The notes below the pieces were generated by a model. The model did no database searches. It was not told the origin of the DNA and saw only the letters and a list, made by a program, of their open reading frames with translations. Shown piece after piece: positions 19,450 to 29,408 of a stretch of 64,000 bases of DNA. The DNA comes from Leuconostoc carnosum (GTDB taxonomy: Bacteria; Bacillota; Bacilli; Lactobacillales; Lactobacillaceae), in assembly GCF_014207505.1 (NCBI RefSeq), contig NZ_JACHGL010000005.1, positions 129,487 to 193,486 of the forward strand, given 5' to 3'. The translations under genes were made by a program, and so were the position numbers. Numbering within the stretch: the stretch's first letter is position 1; every line of letters begins with the position of its first letter.

Positions 19450-19475
19450 ATTTATATGATAAAGTTCGGTACAAT
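19447..19475 (+). promoter_or_regulatory. lexA promoter
   Basis: TTGATT, a 17-base spacer and TACAAT. The -35 box lies on the right half of the SOS box. The lexA ATG follows 43 bases later. Confidence 0.75.
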
Positions 19476-19518
19476 ACAATAAGAATATAAATAAATCAAG
19501 TAGGTAATTTAACCCATC

Positions 19519-20160
19519 ATGGCAAACAATATTAAAGAAAGTAAACAACTACAAGTATTGCGCTTCATCCATGAAGCACAATTATCAAATGGTTATCCAC
19601 CAACAGTGCGTGAAGTTGGTGAAGCAGTTGGTTTATCCTCATCATCTACAATTCATGGGCACATCGAACGTTTGGTTAAAAAGGGCTACTTACTCAAGGA
19701 TGCTGCAAAACCACGTGCACGTGCAATTGAAGTAAGTGATGCCGGATTGGAAGCACTAGGATTATCAACAACTCCTGGTCGTATTCCTGTTCTTGGGCTT
19801 GTTACAGCAGGTACACCTGTTTTAGCAGTTGAAGAAGAAGCGACGGAGTTCTTCCCAATTCCCGATAATTTAATGCAATTTGATGGCGACATGTTCATGT
19901 TAAATGTTAAGGGAAACTCGATGGTCAATATCGGGATTCTAGATGGTGACAAGGTAATTGTTCGTAAGCAAGACAATGCCGACAACGGTGATGTTGTCGT
20001 TGCTATGAATGAAGATGACGAAGCCACTGTCAAACGCTTTTTCAGAGAAGCAGATCATTTCCGTTTACAACCAGAAAATGACGCCATGGCACCTATTATT
20101 TTAAACAATGTCTCAATTCTTGGTAAGGTCATTGGCCTTTACCGTGACGCTATTTATTAA
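19519..20160 (+). CDS. lexA: LexA SOS repressor
   Basis: Self-cleaving repressor of the DNA-damage response, 213 residues. The N-terminal winged helix includes [28 protein letters not shown] (about 25-52). The Ala97-Gly98 cleavage site is in LVTAGTP, the catalytic serine is Ser134 in GNSM, and the lysine is Lys172 in ATVKRF. All cleavage residues are intact. It has an SOS box in its promoter and ends at a strong terminator shared with pyrE. Confidence 0.97.
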   Translation: MANNIKESKQLQVLRFIHEAQLSNGYPPTVREVGEAVGLSSSSTIHGHIERLVKKGYLLKDAAKPRARAIEVSDAGLEALGLSTTPGRIPVLGLVTAGTPVLAVEEEATEFFPIPDNLMQFDGDMFMLNVKGNSMVNIGILDGDKVIVRKQDNADNGDVVVAMNEDDEATVKRFFREADHFRLQPENDAMAPIILNNVSILGKVIGLYRDAIY

Positions 20161-20169
20161 TATATTATA

Positions 20170-20207
20170 AAAAGAGGCTCGTTCAAAATTGAACGAGCCT
20201 CTTTTTA
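20170..20207. terminator. Bidirectional terminator between lexA and pyrE
   Basis: AAAGAGGCTCGTTCAA and TTGAACGAGCCTCTTTTT form a long, nearly perfect hairpin with tracts on both sides. It ends both lexA and the pyr operon. Confidence 0.9.
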
Positions 20208-20208
20208 T

Positions 20209-20844
20209 TTAATAACTGTACCAATCAGTGGGATTTTCTCGCCACGCTTGTAAACTAGTATATTGTGAGGCATCAAGATGTCCACTATTAATAGCTTCTG
20301 TCACCATTTGTGAATATGTTGTTAGTGATTGATATGTTAATTTCGCAGCCGCGAAATTAACATCCGCGGCATCTAATTCATAAGAAAAGATTGCAATAAC
20401 ACCTATAACTTTACCACCTTCTGCTCGAACAGCCTCAGCTGCTTGCAAAACCGAACCACCGGTAGAAATTAAGTCATCAATCAAAACAACTTTTTTTCCT
20501 GAAACCGCTGCACCTTCTGTTTGTCGACCAGCCCCGTGATCCTTAGGTTTAGAACGAACATAAATCATTGGTTTTTTCAAAAGATCCGCTACCCAAGCAG
20601 CATGAGGTATTCCTGCAGTAGCAACACCACCGATTACCTCAACATCATCATAGTGTTCCTTAATTAATGTAGCTAATCCGTTATAAATGTTTTCCCTAAC
20701 TTCCGGGAAACCAATGGTCATACGATTATCAGTGTAAATCGGACTTTTAATACCTGAAGCCCATGTGAATGGTGTTGTTGGCGCAAATTTAACCGCCCCA
20801 ATTTTTAATAGATCTCGTGCAACTTGTTTTGCATATTCGGTCAT
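20209..20844 (-). CDS. pyrE: Orotate phosphoribosyltransferase
   Basis: Joins orotate to PRPP to give OMP. It has 211 residues. The PRPP loop is KKVVLIDDLISTGGS (about 118-132), and RSKPKDHGAGRQTEG supplies the conserved lysine loop. It is the last gene of the pyr operon and abuts pyrF with no gap. Confidence 0.96.
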   Translation of the reverse strand: MTEYAKQVARDLLKIGAVKFAPTTPFTWASGIKSPIYTDNRMTIGFPEVRENIYNGLATLIKEHYDDVEVIGGVATAGIPHAAWVADLLKKPMIYVRSKPKDHGAGRQTEGAAVSGKKVVLIDDLISTGGSVLQAAEAVRAEGGKVIGVIAIFSYELDAADVNFAAAKLTYQSLTTYSQMVTEAINSGHLDASQYTSLQAWRENPTDWYSY

Positions 20845-21537
20845 CTAGATACTCCATTCTGCTAATACACGTTGATAGGCTGCAACTGGTGTTTCAGCCT
20901 TGGTTATTGATCTGCCAACTACTAAACCAGTGGCCCCAAATTGGCGTGCTTGCGTTGGTGTTGTGATGCGTGCTTGATCATTTCCATCATCTCCAGCTAA
21001 ACGAATACCTGGGGTAATTCTTAAAAAATCATCATGTGTTTGCTGCTTTATAATCTGTGCTTCAAAAGGTGAACTAATCGTACCATCAACACCTGCTTTT
21101 TGCGCCAATTTTGCTAAATGTAAAACACTTTCATTTAATGAAGCTGTTGTCAATTGTGTTTGTTGCATGTCTTCTTCAGAAAATGATGTTAGCTGTGTCA
21201 CAGCCAATAATTTTAAATCTGCCCCTTTATTTTCAACGGCTCGACGCAACATTTTTTCACCGCCAGCTGCATGTAAAGTTAAATATTGGACATCCAGCTT
21301 AGCAATACTAGCTACAGCTTGCCCAACCGTATTTGGTATATCATAGAGTTTCAAATCTAAAAAGATTGTGTATCCTCGTTGACGTAACTCTTTAACAAAA
21401 TCCGGACCTTCAGCATAAAATAACGCCATACCAACCTTTAGAGCTGGCTTAGGAGAAATATCTTTAAATTGTGCTAAAAATTGTCGTGCCGTGATTGCAT
21501 TAGGAAAATCTAATGCGATAAATACAGGATATACCAT
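20845..21537 (-). CDS. pyrF: Orotidine 5'-phosphate decarboxylase
   Basis: Converts OMP to UMP. The ATG at 21537, after GGGAGAA, gives 230 residues starting MVYPVFIALDFPNA; the in-frame codon at 21552 would swallow the ribosome site. The catalytic Asp-Lys-Asp array is in FLDLKLYDIPNTV (about 58-70). RITPGIRL and GLVVGRSIT close the phosphate site. It follows carB after 90 bases that contain a hairpin. Confidence 0.96.
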   Translation of the reverse strand: MVYPVFIALDFPNAITARQFLAQFKDISPKPALKVGMALFYAEGPDFVKELRQRGYTIFLDLKLYDIPNTVGQAVASIAKLDVQYLTLHAAGGEKMLRRAVENKGADLKLLAVTQLTSFSEEDMQQTQLTTASLNESVLHLAKLAQKAGVDGTISSPFEAQIIKQQTHDDFLRITPGIRLAGDDGNDQARITTPTQARQFGATGLVVGRSITKAETPVAAYQRVLAEWSI

Positions 21538-21562
21538 AACTTCTCCCACCATCCAATTGATT

Positions 21563-21589
21563 ATTAGTCCTGTTTTGAACAGGACTTAT
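21563..21589 (-). other. Intergenic hairpin between carB and pyrF
   Basis: AGTCCTGTT and AACAGGACT form a perfect 9-bp stem, not followed by a T run. It may protect or process the operon transcript rather than terminate it. Confidence 0.45.
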
Positions 21590-21627
21590 GTGATGTCGTT
21601 GCTGAATATTGAACTCATGTTAATAAA

Positions 21628-24600
21628 TTACTTCATTTCACTTACCGTAAAACTTCTACTTTCCAGAACATCTAGAAAAGCACTGACCGTATCTAAAGCT
21701 GTAAACAATGGTACAGCATTTTCGATTGCAACTTGGCGAATTAACAAACCATCTGATTCTGCATGATCATCGGCTTGGGTCGTATTAACTACAACTTGAA
21801 GCGTCTGGCTGCGCAAAGCATGAAGTGAATTATTTTCAGATTCTGATATTTTATCTAGGATAGCAACTGGCAAATTTTCTGCCAATAAGGTAGCACCAGT
21901 TCCAGAGGTAGCATATAATGAGAAACCTAAATCAACAAAGCGTTTAGCCAAAGCAATTGTTTCATTCTTATCAGCATCGGCAACTGTAAATAATACATTT
22001 CCGTACTTTGGTACCTTAATATTAGAAGCTACAAATGCTTTATATAGCGCCTTGGGTAAGGTCGTATCAGATCCCATAACTTCACCAGTAGACTTCATTT
22101 CTGGTCCAAGTAACGAATCAACTTCTGGCAACTTTGTAAAGGAGAAAATAGGCGCTTTAACATGAACCATATCATCTGCTGGTACTAGCCCTGTTTCAAA
22201 TCCCATATCTGCAAGCTTTTCACCTAACATCACACGTGTAGCTAATTGTGCTAATGGTAAATGTGTTACTTTTGAAATAAAGGGTACCGTACGTGATGCA
22301 CGCGGGTTGACTTCAATGACATAGGCTTTGTTTTCATGAATAACAAATTGCACATTCATTAGTCCAATCGTATTCATAGCTTTTGATAAAGCAATCGCAG
22401 CTTGAACAATCTGGTCTTGCACACGTTGTGATAAATATTGTGGTGGATACACCGACATTGAATCACCAGAATGCACGCCTGCCCGTTCAATATGTTCCAT
22501 AATACCAGGAATCACAGCCGTTTGACCATCTGACAAAACATCGACTTCTGCTTCTTGACCAACCAAATAAGAATCAATCAACACAGGATGATCATTTGAT
22601 ACTTTGACTGCGCGCTGCATATAATCTTGCAATTCGTCATCAGAAGCAATAATTTCCATAGCTCGACCACCAAGTACATAAGAAGGTCTAATTAATACAG
22701 GATACCCAATCATTTGAGCAGCGGCTAAAGCACCTGCTACTGTTGTTGCAGTCTTCCCAACTGGCTGTGGTAATTGTAGTGACTTGATGACTTGATCAAA
22801 AGCTTCACGATCTTCAGCACGATTCAAGTCTTCTACAGTTGTTCCTAATATGTGTACCCCGTTATCTACTAAAGGTTGGGCTAAATTAATAGCTGTTTGG
22901 CCACCAAATTGAACAACAACGCCCATTGGCTGTTCAACATCAATAACATTCACAACATCTTCTAAAGTTAGTGGTTCAAAATATAATTTATCTGATATTG
23001 AGAAATCTGTTGACACCGTTTCAGGATTTGAATTCATAATAATAGCTTCATAACCAGCACGCTGAATTGCTTTCACTGCATGAACAGTTGCATAATCAAA
23101 TTCAACACCTTGTCCAATTCGAATTGGACCTGAGCCTAGAACCAAAACCGACTTTTTATCTGATACAATCGATTCATTTTCATGTTCGTAAGTGGCATAA
23201 TAATAAGGTGTTTGCGATTCAAACTCAGCTGCCACCGTGTCAACCATTTTATAAACTGGCAACACATTATTTTCTTGGCGCAAATCACGAATATCTTTAG
23301 CAGTCATTTCCCAAAAGCCAGCGATTGTTTGATCAGCAAAGCCATTTTTCTTAGCGTACTTTAAATAATCTAGATCACCAATATGTTGTTTTAAATCTTC
23401 TTCAATTTCAATAATATGAACAAGTTTATCCAAGAAAAATTCGTCAATGCGTGTTTTTTCATGAATAACTTCATCCGAAATTCCACGCCGTAATAAGTCA
23501 GCAATCATAAACAGACGGTCATCTCGTGCTGGCATTAAAGCTTCAAGTAATTGTTGATCAGTCATATCACTAAAAGTAATATCATTAAGACCAATAGCAC
23601 CAATTTCTAGTGAACGAACAGCTTTTAAGATGGCCTCTTCCATATTACGTCCGATAGCCATAACTTCGCCTGTTGCTTTCATTTGTGTACCCAAACGACG
23701 ATCAGCAGTAGCAAATTTATCAAATGGCCAACGCGGAATTTTGACAACGACATAATCTAATGCTGGTTCAAATTCCGCTTTAGTTGTACCAGTAACTGGA
23801 TTTGTAATTTCATCTAATGTCAAGCCAATCGCAATCTTAGCTGCCATTTTTGCAATTGGATAACCCGTTGCTTTTGATGCCAATGCTGATGAACGCGAGA
23901 CACGCGGATTTACTTCAATAATGTAATATTTATACGATTCTGGATCAAGTGCCATCTGAATATTAACACCACCTTCAATCTTCAAAGCGCGAATAATTTT
24001 TAATGCAGCATCACGCATCATTTGCACTTCACGATCTGACAATGTTTGTACCGGAGCAGTAACAATTGAGTCACCAGTGTGAATACCAACTGGATCAAAG
24101 TTTTCCATCGAAGCGACAACTAAGGCATTGTCATGAGAATCACGCATGACTTCAAATTCAATCTCTTTAAATCCGGCAATAGAGCGTTCTATCAAAACTT
24201 GCGTGACTGGCGATAAATCTAAACCATTTGCTGCAATATCAAGCAATTGCTCATGTGTATCAGCAATTCCTCCACCTGTCCCACCTAAGGTATAAGCTGG
24301 TCGAACGATGACAGGATAGCCTTGCGTATCGGCAAAATCCATTGCTTCGTCCAAGGTTGTAGCAATCGTTGATTCAGGAATCGGCTCATTTAGTCGTTCC
24401 ATTAATTGTTTGAATTCTTCCCGATCTTCTGCTTCTTCAATGGCGGATAATTTTGTACCTAATAACTCGATATTGAGTTCATCAAGTATGCCAGCTTCAG
24501 ACAAATCTTTTGCCATGTTTAAGCCGGTTTGGCCACCCAAAGTTGGTAAAATAGCTTCTGGTCGTTCTTTACGCAAAATGCGTTCAATAAAATCAATGGA

Positions 24601-24807
24601 CAAGGGTTCAATATAGACTTTATCCGCAATTTCTGCATCAGTCATAATTGTAGCTGGATTCGAGTTAACCAAGATGACTTCGTAGCCTTCTTCTTTAAGG
24701 CTCAGTGCAGCTTGCGTCCCAGAATAATCAAACTCAGCTGCTTGCCCAATAATAATTGGGCCAGAGCCAATAACTAATACTCTTTTAATATCCTCGCGTT
24801 TAGGCAT
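21628..24807 (-). CDS. carB: Carbamoyl-phosphate synthase large subunit
   Basis: Makes carbamoyl phosphate from bicarbonate, glutamine-derived ammonia and two ATP. The start [26 protein letters not shown] at 24807 gives 1059 residues. The two homologous ATP-grasp halves are visible, the second opening with [24 protein letters not shown] near residue 550. The C-terminal MGS-like regulatory domain begins after [18 protein letters not shown]. Its ATG lies inside the carA stop region (8-base overlap), giving tight coupling. Confidence 0.97.
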   Translation of the reverse strand: MPKREDIKRVLVIGSGPIIIGQAAEFDYSGTQAALSLKEEGYEVILVNSNPATIMTDAEIADKVYIEPLSIDFIERILRKERPEAILPTLGGQTGLNMAKDLSEAGILDELNIELLGTKLSAIEEAEDREEFKQLMERLNEPIPESTIATTLDEAMDFADTQGYPVIVRPAYTLGGTGGGIADTHEQLLDIAANGLDLSPVTQVLIERSIAGFKEIEFEVMRDSHDNALVVASMENFDPVGIHTGDSIVTAPVQTLSDREVQMMRDAALKIIRALKIEGGVNIQMALDPESYKYYIIEVNPRVSRSSALASKATGYPIAKMAAKIAIGLTLDEITNPVTGTTKAEFEPALDYVVVKIPRWPFDKFATADRRLGTQMKATGEVMAIGRNMEEAILKAVRSLEIGAIGLNDITFSDMTDQQLLEALMPARDDRLFMIADLLRRGISDEVIHEKTRIDEFFLDKLVHIIEIEEDLKQHIGDLDYLKYAKKNGFADQTIAGFWEMTAKDIRDLRQENNVLPVYKMVDTVAAEFESQTPYYYATYEHENESIVSDKKSVLVLGSGPIRIGQGVEFDYATVHAVKAIQRAGYEAIIMNSNPETVSTDFSISDKLYFEPLTLEDVVNVIDVEQPMGVVVQFGGQTAINLAQPLVDNGVHILGTTVEDLNRAEDREAFDQVIKSLQLPQPVGKTATTVAGALAAAQMIGYPVLIRPSYVLGGRAMEIIASDDELQDYMQRAVKVSNDHPVLIDSYLVGQEAEVDVLSDGQTAVIPGIMEHIERAGVHSGDSMSVYPPQYLSQRVQDQIVQAAIALSKAMNTIGLMNVQFVIHENKAYVIEVNPRASRTVPFISKVTHLPLAQLATRVMLGEKLADMGFETGLVPADDMVHVKAPIFSFTKLPEVDSLLGPEMKSTGEVMGSDTTLPKALYKAFVASNIKVPKYGNVLFTVADADKNETIALAKRFVDLGFSLYATSGTGATLLAENLPVAILDKISESENNSLHALRSQTLQVVVNTTQADDHAESDGLLIRQVAIENAVPLFTALDTVSAFLDVLESRSFTVSEMK

Positions 24808-25888
24808 GTTGTGTGGTCTCCTTGCTCGTTTCCGCAATCATTTTCAAAAAGTCATCAAACAAATATTCAGCATCATGTGGTCCTGGTGCTGCATCGGGAT
24901 GAAATTGAACTGAAAAAGCTGAATGATTTTTTAATCGTAGTCCTTCAATTGTTTGATCATTAATTTCTTCATGTGTCACAATCAAGTTAGTCTGATCTAA
25001 TCCATCACGATCTACTGCGTAGCCATGATTTTGTGAAGTAAAATCTAAACGATCTTTTGAAAGCGTACGGACTGCGTGGTTAAAGCCACGATGTCCAAAT
25101 TTCATTTTATATGTTTTAGCACCATTAGCAAGCGCAAATAATTGATGTCCTAAACATATACCCATCAACGGCAACTGCTCTTGCAGCGTCTGTATCATCG
25201 GTAGTGCATAAGCAACATCTTGTGGATTTCCTGGGCCATTAGAGAGCAGAATACCATCTGGATGTGCAGCTAAAACTGTTTTGGCATCGGTGTTTGCTGG
25301 GAAGACAATGACATTCACACCACGCTTCGACAAAGAACGTAGAATCGAATTTTTCAAACCAAAGTCAATCAATGCAATTGATACACCATCTGTTGGATTT
25401 TGATATTGCGTTTTGGTGGTTGCATCATGAACTAACGTTTTATCTGTCTCAAATGATGCTAATTTTTTCAAAACATCATCAGAATACGCATCAACTAGAG
25501 CAGCCTTCATTGCACCTTTATCACGTAATTCTTTTGTTAAAGCGCGCGTATCAACGCCTGTAATTCCAGGCATACCTGTGCTCTCTGCCCATTCAGGCAA
25601 ACTCATCATTTGTCGCCAATTACTTGGACGTCGAGCAATTTCATGAACAACAATCGCTGCAGCGGCAGGTCGGAAACTTTCAAAATCATCTCGATTAACA
25701 CCATAATTACCAATCAAAGGATATGTAAAGACAATCATTTCACCACGATAGGATAAATCAGTAATCGACTCTTGATAACCTGACATACCAGTGTTGAATA
25801 CCAACTCTGCCATAACCTCAATGTCAGCACCAAAAGCTTCGCCTTCATAAACTGAACCATTTTCAAGCACTAAATAACGTTTTTTCAT
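24800..25888 (-). CDS. carA: Carbamoyl-phosphate synthase small subunit (glutamine amidotransferase)
   Basis: Hydrolyses glutamine and feeds ammonia to CarB. It has 362 residues. The N-terminal half includes [34 protein letters not shown]. The class I amidotransferase nucleophile is the Cys of [13 protein letters not shown], and [12 protein letters not shown] carries the catalytic His. It sits between pyrC and carB in the pyr operon, so this copy serves pyrimidine synthesis. Confidence 0.97.
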   Translation of the reverse strand: MKKRYLVLENGSVYEGEAFGADIEVMAELVFNTGMSGYQESITDLSYRGEMIVFTYPLIGNYGVNRDDFESFRPAAAAIVVHEIARRPSNWRQMMSLPEWAESTGMPGITGVDTRALTKELRDKGAMKAALVDAYSDDVLKKLASFETDKTLVHDATTKTQYQNPTDGVSIALIDFGLKNSILRSLSKRGVNVIVFPANTDAKTVLAAHPDGILLSNGPGNPQDVAYALPMIQTLQEQLPLMGICLGHQLFALANGAKTYKMKFGHRGFNHAVRTLSKDRLDFTSQNHGYAVDRDGLDQTNLIVTHEEINDQTIEGLRLKNHSAFSVQFHPDAAPGPHDAEYLFDDFLKMIAETSKETTQHA

Positions 25889-25936
25889 TTTTCCATTATC
25901 CCCATTAACATGTTTTTCAAGTCATCAAGACAGTGT

Positions 25937-27217
25937 CTAATTATTTTTTGTTGCATGGTCGTACACAATTTGACCATCAACCCAAGTTACCAGTGTCGTA
26001 CCAAAAACTTTCCAACCAATAAATGGTGTATTCTTACCTTTTGATGCCATTTGATCAGCCGAAATGACTGTACTATGCTCTAAATCAAATAACGCAAGAT
26101 CCGCTGATTGACCAACTGCTACAGACGCTGATGCCTCAAGATTAAACGCCTGAATAGGCGCTTTAACCATACGATTAATCAATGTTTCTAACGTCATAAT
26201 CCCAGACTTAACCAGTTTTGTGTAAAGTAATTGGAAACTCGTTTCAATACCAGTAATACCAAAGGGTGCTTCAAGAAAGGACTTTGCTTTTTCTTCAGCA
26301 CCGTGCGGTGCATGGTCTGTGGCAACCATATCAATCGTGCCATCCAACAAACCAGCAACAACTGCTTCCCGGTCTTCCGATGTACGTAACGGTGGGTTCA
26401 TCTTAAATAATGCATCGTCGGTTAGAATATCACTATCTGACAATAATAAGTGATGTGGTGAAACTTCAGCCGTTACATGAACGCCCTTTAACTTAGCTAA
26501 TCGGATTAACTCCACTGAAGTTTTCGTTGACACGTGTGCAACATGGTAATGAACACCCGTTGCATGCGCTAAAACTAAATCTCGTGCAAGTTGTGTACTT
26601 TCAGCCAAGCCAGTAATTCCAGGCAAATTCAAACTTTCCGCCTGCTTCCCAGCATTCATCACACCGCTATGTATCAAAGAATCATCTTCGAGATGCGCTA
26701 CAAGTGGTTTATTGACTTTAGCCACTGCAATCATCGCTTGTAACATCGTATCAGCTGTTTGAACGCCTTTTCCATCATTACTAAATGCTATTGCGCCTTG
26801 ATGTGCCATCTCTTCAATATTGGACACAGTATCAGAGACCAAATCACCTGATATTGCACCATATTGTGCAATATGAACAACACCATTATGATCATTCAAA
26901 GTCATTTGTTTGGCAACACGTTCTGGGGTGTCTGGTACTGGATTTAAATTAGGCATCGCTAGTACTGTTGTAAAACCACCACGTGCTGCTGCTTGAGATC
27001 CTGTCGCAATTGTTTCCTTATATTCAAATCCAGGTTCTCTAAAATGAACATGTACATCAACTAACCCATTTGATAAGAAAGCACCCTGTGCATCATAAGT
27101 CGGCACCTCTGATGTGATGCTTTCTTCTACTTGAACAATTCTTTTGCCATCAATTAAAACATCGCGTTTAACAAGTTTGCCATGAACTAATATTTTTGCA
27201 TTTTTAATCAGTTGCAT
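25937..27217 (-). CDS. pyrC: Dihydroorotase
   Basis: Cyclises carbamoyl-aspartate to dihydroorotate. The ATG at 27217, preceded by GGAGG, gives 426 residues starting MQLIKNAKILVHGKL. The zinc ligands are in DVHVHFREPG (about 57-66), the later His residues in HVAHVSTK and AEVSPHH, and the catalytic Asp in MVATDHAPHG. It overlaps the 3' end of pyrB by 14 bases. Confidence 0.96.
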   Translation of the reverse strand: MQLIKNAKILVHGKLVKRDVLIDGKRIVQVEESITSEVPTYDAQGAFLSNGLVDVHVHFREPGFEYKETIATGSQAAARGGFTTVLAMPNLNPVPDTPERVAKQMTLNDHNGVVHIAQYGAISGDLVSDTVSNIEEMAHQGAIAFSNDGKGVQTADTMLQAMIAVAKVNKPLVAHLEDDSLIHSGVMNAGKQAESLNLPGITGLAESTQLARDLVLAHATGVHYHVAHVSTKTSVELIRLAKLKGVHVTAEVSPHHLLLSDSDILTDDALFKMNPPLRTSEDREAVVAGLLDGTIDMVATDHAPHGAEEKAKSFLEAPFGITGIETSFQLLYTKLVKSGIMTLETLINRMVKAPIQAFNLEASASVAVGQSADLALFDLEHSTVISADQMASKGKNTPFIGWKVFGTTLVTWVDGQIVYDHATKNN

Positions 27218-28115
27218 TGTGATCCTCCATTGTATACTCCAAAATTGCCATCCGCGCAAACACACCGTTAGTCATTTGTTCAAATATACGAGACTTGGGT
27301 GCTTCAACTAAATCATCAGCAATTTCTACATCCCGATTAACTGGCGCTGGATGCATAATAATTGCGTCAGATTTTAAGTGATCATAACGTGATTGGTTTA
27401 AGCCAAATTGTTCATGATATTTTTTAGCAGAAAAATTTTGATTTTCCGTTTTTGTAATCCGCTCATGTTGTACCCGTAAAAACATAACAACATCCAACTT
27501 GTCCCAATCAGAATCCATCGCCACAAAATCTCCGAACTGTTCGAATCCTGTTGTTTGCCACTGTGCTGGTCCAGAAAATGATACCTGAGCACCAAATTTT
27601 TTTAAAATTTCTGCATTAGAACGCGCGACCCGCGAATGCGCCAAATCACCAATAATGCGAATTTTCAAGTTTTCTAAATGTCCAAACTGCTCATAAATTG
27701 TCACCAGATCTAGTAGACTCTGTGATGGATGTTGTCCACTCCCATCACCGGCATTGACAAGTTGAGGCATATCATGACGACTATCGGTTAAGATTTGATC
27801 GTACCAATTTGTCATTGAATGACGAACCACAACCAGGTCCACACCAATTGCTTTCAAAGTTTTCAATGTATCAGTTAAACTCTCACCTTTTGACATTGAA
27901 CTATTTTGCGGATCAATGATTATCTTTTGTAAGCCTAAGTGGTTTTCAGCCATTTGGAAACTACTGTTTGTCCGAGTCGAATTTTCAAAAAACAAATTAG
28001 CAACGGTTAAATTTTTCTTGATTGGTCGTACACCTGACTTCAAAGCTAATGCACGTTGCACTAAGTTTAACACATCTGATTTTTGAAGTGCATTTATATT
28101 CAGAAAACTACGCAT
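27204..28115 (-). CDS. pyrB: Aspartate carbamoyltransferase catalytic subunit
   Basis: Condenses aspartate with carbamoyl phosphate. The ATG at 28115 after AAGGAG gives 303 residues (MRSFLNINALQKSDVLNL). The carbamoyl-phosphate loop is STRTNSSF near residue 51, the SMSKGES loop lies near 79, and HPSQSLLD near 132. No regulatory PyrI gene is present, as usual in Firmicutes. It is the first gene of the pyr operon, behind a PyrR-type leader. Confidence 0.96.
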   Translation of the reverse strand: MRSFLNINALQKSDVLNLVQRALALKSGVRPIKKNLTVANLFFENSTRTNSSFQMAENHLGLQKIIIDPQNSSMSKGESLTDTLKTLKAIGVDLVVVRHSMTNWYDQILTDSRHDMPQLVNAGDGSGQHPSQSLLDLVTIYEQFGHLENLKIRIIGDLAHSRVARSNAEILKKFGAQVSFSGPAQWQTTGFEQFGDFVAMDSDWDKLDVVMFLRVQHERITKTENQNFSAKKYHEQFGLNQSRYDHLKSDAIIMHPAPVNRDVEIADDLVEAPKSRIFEQMTNGVFARMAILEYTMEDHNATD

Positions 28116-28132
28116 AAATCTCCTTTTTATAC

Positions 28133-28166
28133 AAAAAACCGTGTAAGTCAGGAGACTCACACGGTT
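28133..28166 (-). terminator. Attenuator terminator of the pyr operon
   Basis: AACCGTGTGAGT and ACTTACACGGTT arms followed by TTTTTTG on the minus strand, 17 bases above the pyrB start codon region. It is the terminator that PyrR with UMP would favour. Confidence 0.88.
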
Positions 28167-28215
28167 CTAGAAAATTACAGTAAAAGTATACACTCCTACC
28201 CTGAATATCTAGTTG

Positions 28216-28236
28216 CCTTGCAAGCCTCTCTGGACT
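28216..28236 (-). promoter_or_regulatory. PyrR-binding loop in the pyr leader
   Basis: The minus strand carries AGTCCAGAGAGGCTTGCAAG, the conserved anti-antiterminator loop bound by PyrR in Firmicutes pyr operons. It lies about 50 bases above the terminator at 28133..28166. Binding with UMP would release the terminator and switch the operon off. Confidence 0.9.
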
Positions 28237-28263
28237 TAAATTAAAGGTACTATCGTTTCAAAT

Positions 28264-28292
28264 ATATTATCATTTTTTTAACACATGTGCAA
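28264..28292 (-). promoter_or_regulatory. Promoter of the pyr operon
   Basis: Minus strand TTGCAC, a 17-base spacer and TAATAT, directly above the PyrR loop and just after the lepB stop. Confidence 0.6.
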
Positions 28293-28293
28293 A

Positions 28294-28926
28294 TCATTTG
28301 TCAAAGAAATGTTTGTTGTGCTGATTAATGTTCGCTTTTGCTGTTTTATTTGTATTCCAAAACGGTACGACTACCTTACCGGAAATACTCGATTTATCAA
28401 TAAAACCAAAGTAGCGACCATCGTTAGATACTGAACGATGATCTCCCATCACAAAATATGTGCCCTTTGGCACCGTAGTATGATTACGATCCTTTGCTTG
28501 CCATGCACGATTTGCAGATAGCGTCTTCAATGACCACTCACTACCAAAAGACATTTCTGTTCCCTGGGTACGTTCGTTAATACCAATAAAATTTTGATTA
28601 ATAACTTTACCATTAACATATAAATCAGAATTTTTATATGATACAGTATCACCCCCGACACCAATAATACGTTTCACGTAATCTTTCTCACCAGTTCTAA
28701 TCCTTGGATCTTCATGGCGCGCATCAAAAACGACTACATCCCCACGTTTATATTTTGAAACTTTACTCACGCCAACGAATTCTCTATCTTGTAAATTAGG
28801 TTGCATAGAATCACCACTAACACGAACAAATGTAAAAACAAATGATCTAATCAAACTGACTATAATAATAGCAGTGACAATGGGCAAAACCCACTCTTTT
28901 AGAAATTGCACGATTTGCTTTGTCAT
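28294..28926 (-). CDS. lepB: Signal peptidase I
   Basis: Membrane-anchored serine protease that removes signal peptides from secreted proteins. It has 210 residues with one N-terminal transmembrane helix (about 13-33). The catalytic serine is in VSGDSMQPNL near residue 40 and the catalytic lysine in DYVKRIIGVGGD near residue 84. The box E-like GDHRSVSNDGRYFG follows. It is transcribed alone, with the YlbF terminator upstream. Confidence 0.96.
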   Translation of the reverse strand: MTKQIVQFLKEWVLPIVTAIIIVSLIRSFVFTFVRVSGDSMQPNLQDREFVGVSKVSKYKRGDVVVFDARHEDPRIRTGEKDYVKRIIGVGGDTVSYKNSDLYVNGKVINQNFIGINERTQGTEMSFGSEWSLKTLSANRAWQAKDRNHTTVPKGTYFVMGDHRSVSNDGRYFGFIDKSSISGKVVVPFWNTNKTAKANINQHNKHFFDK

Positions 28927-28949
28927 AATACTTCTTTCTCTTATATGTA

Positions 28950-28977
28950 CAAAAAGCGATCATTAACTGATCGCTTA
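28950..28977 (-). terminator. Terminator after the YlbF-family gene
   Basis: AAGCGATCAG and CTGATCGCTT-type arms (nine or more pairs) followed by TTTTTG on the minus strand, just after the gene stop. Confidence 0.85.
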
Positions 28978-28980
28978 AAA

Positions 28981-29334
28981 TTAAGGACGTAAAGTTGCAT
29001 AGGCATCAGCAACTGGTTTTGTAACAATATCATTTAATTCTGTGAGCAATGTATTTAATGCCTGTTCGGCAGATAGTAATACTGTAATTAAATCATTTTT
29101 TTGAACTCTGGCAGCCACTTCATCCCATGCTTTTTCTTGTTCTGGATTAGGTTGTTGCTGAGACTGCATCATTTGTTGTACAGCCATTTGAATACTTTGA
29201 AACTCAGTAAATAATGTTTTTGCTTCATTATCGTTTTGAATGGCATCAAAAGCTGATTGCCAAGCCACATACTGCTGTGTTTCTTTCAAAACTATCGCCA
29301 TTTCATTAGCGTTGTCATAAATATTAACTGTCAT
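28981..29334 (-). CDS. YlbF/YmcA family regulator
   Basis: A 117-residue, all-helical protein of the YlbF family. In Bacillus its relatives form the Y-complex, which influences RNase Y, competence and biofilm. Family features are the KETQQYVAWQSAFDAIQNDNEAKTLFTEFQ block and a Gln-rich middle (MQQMMQSQQQPNPEQE). The ATG at 29334 with AAAGGA upstream is better than the in-frame codon at 29370. It follows the PBP gene in the same direction. Confidence 0.85.
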   Translation of the reverse strand: MTVNIYDNANEMAIVLKETQQYVAWQSAFDAIQNDNEAKTLFTEFQSIQMAVQQMMQSQQQPNPEQEKAWDEVAARVQKNDLITVLLSAEQALNTLLTELNDIVTKPVADAYATLRP

Positions 29335-29408
29335 GTATATCAGTTCCTTTGTTTTATAGTTGATAACCATTCATCGCGTTATCTAGAGAATTAAACAGAC
29401 GACGACGT

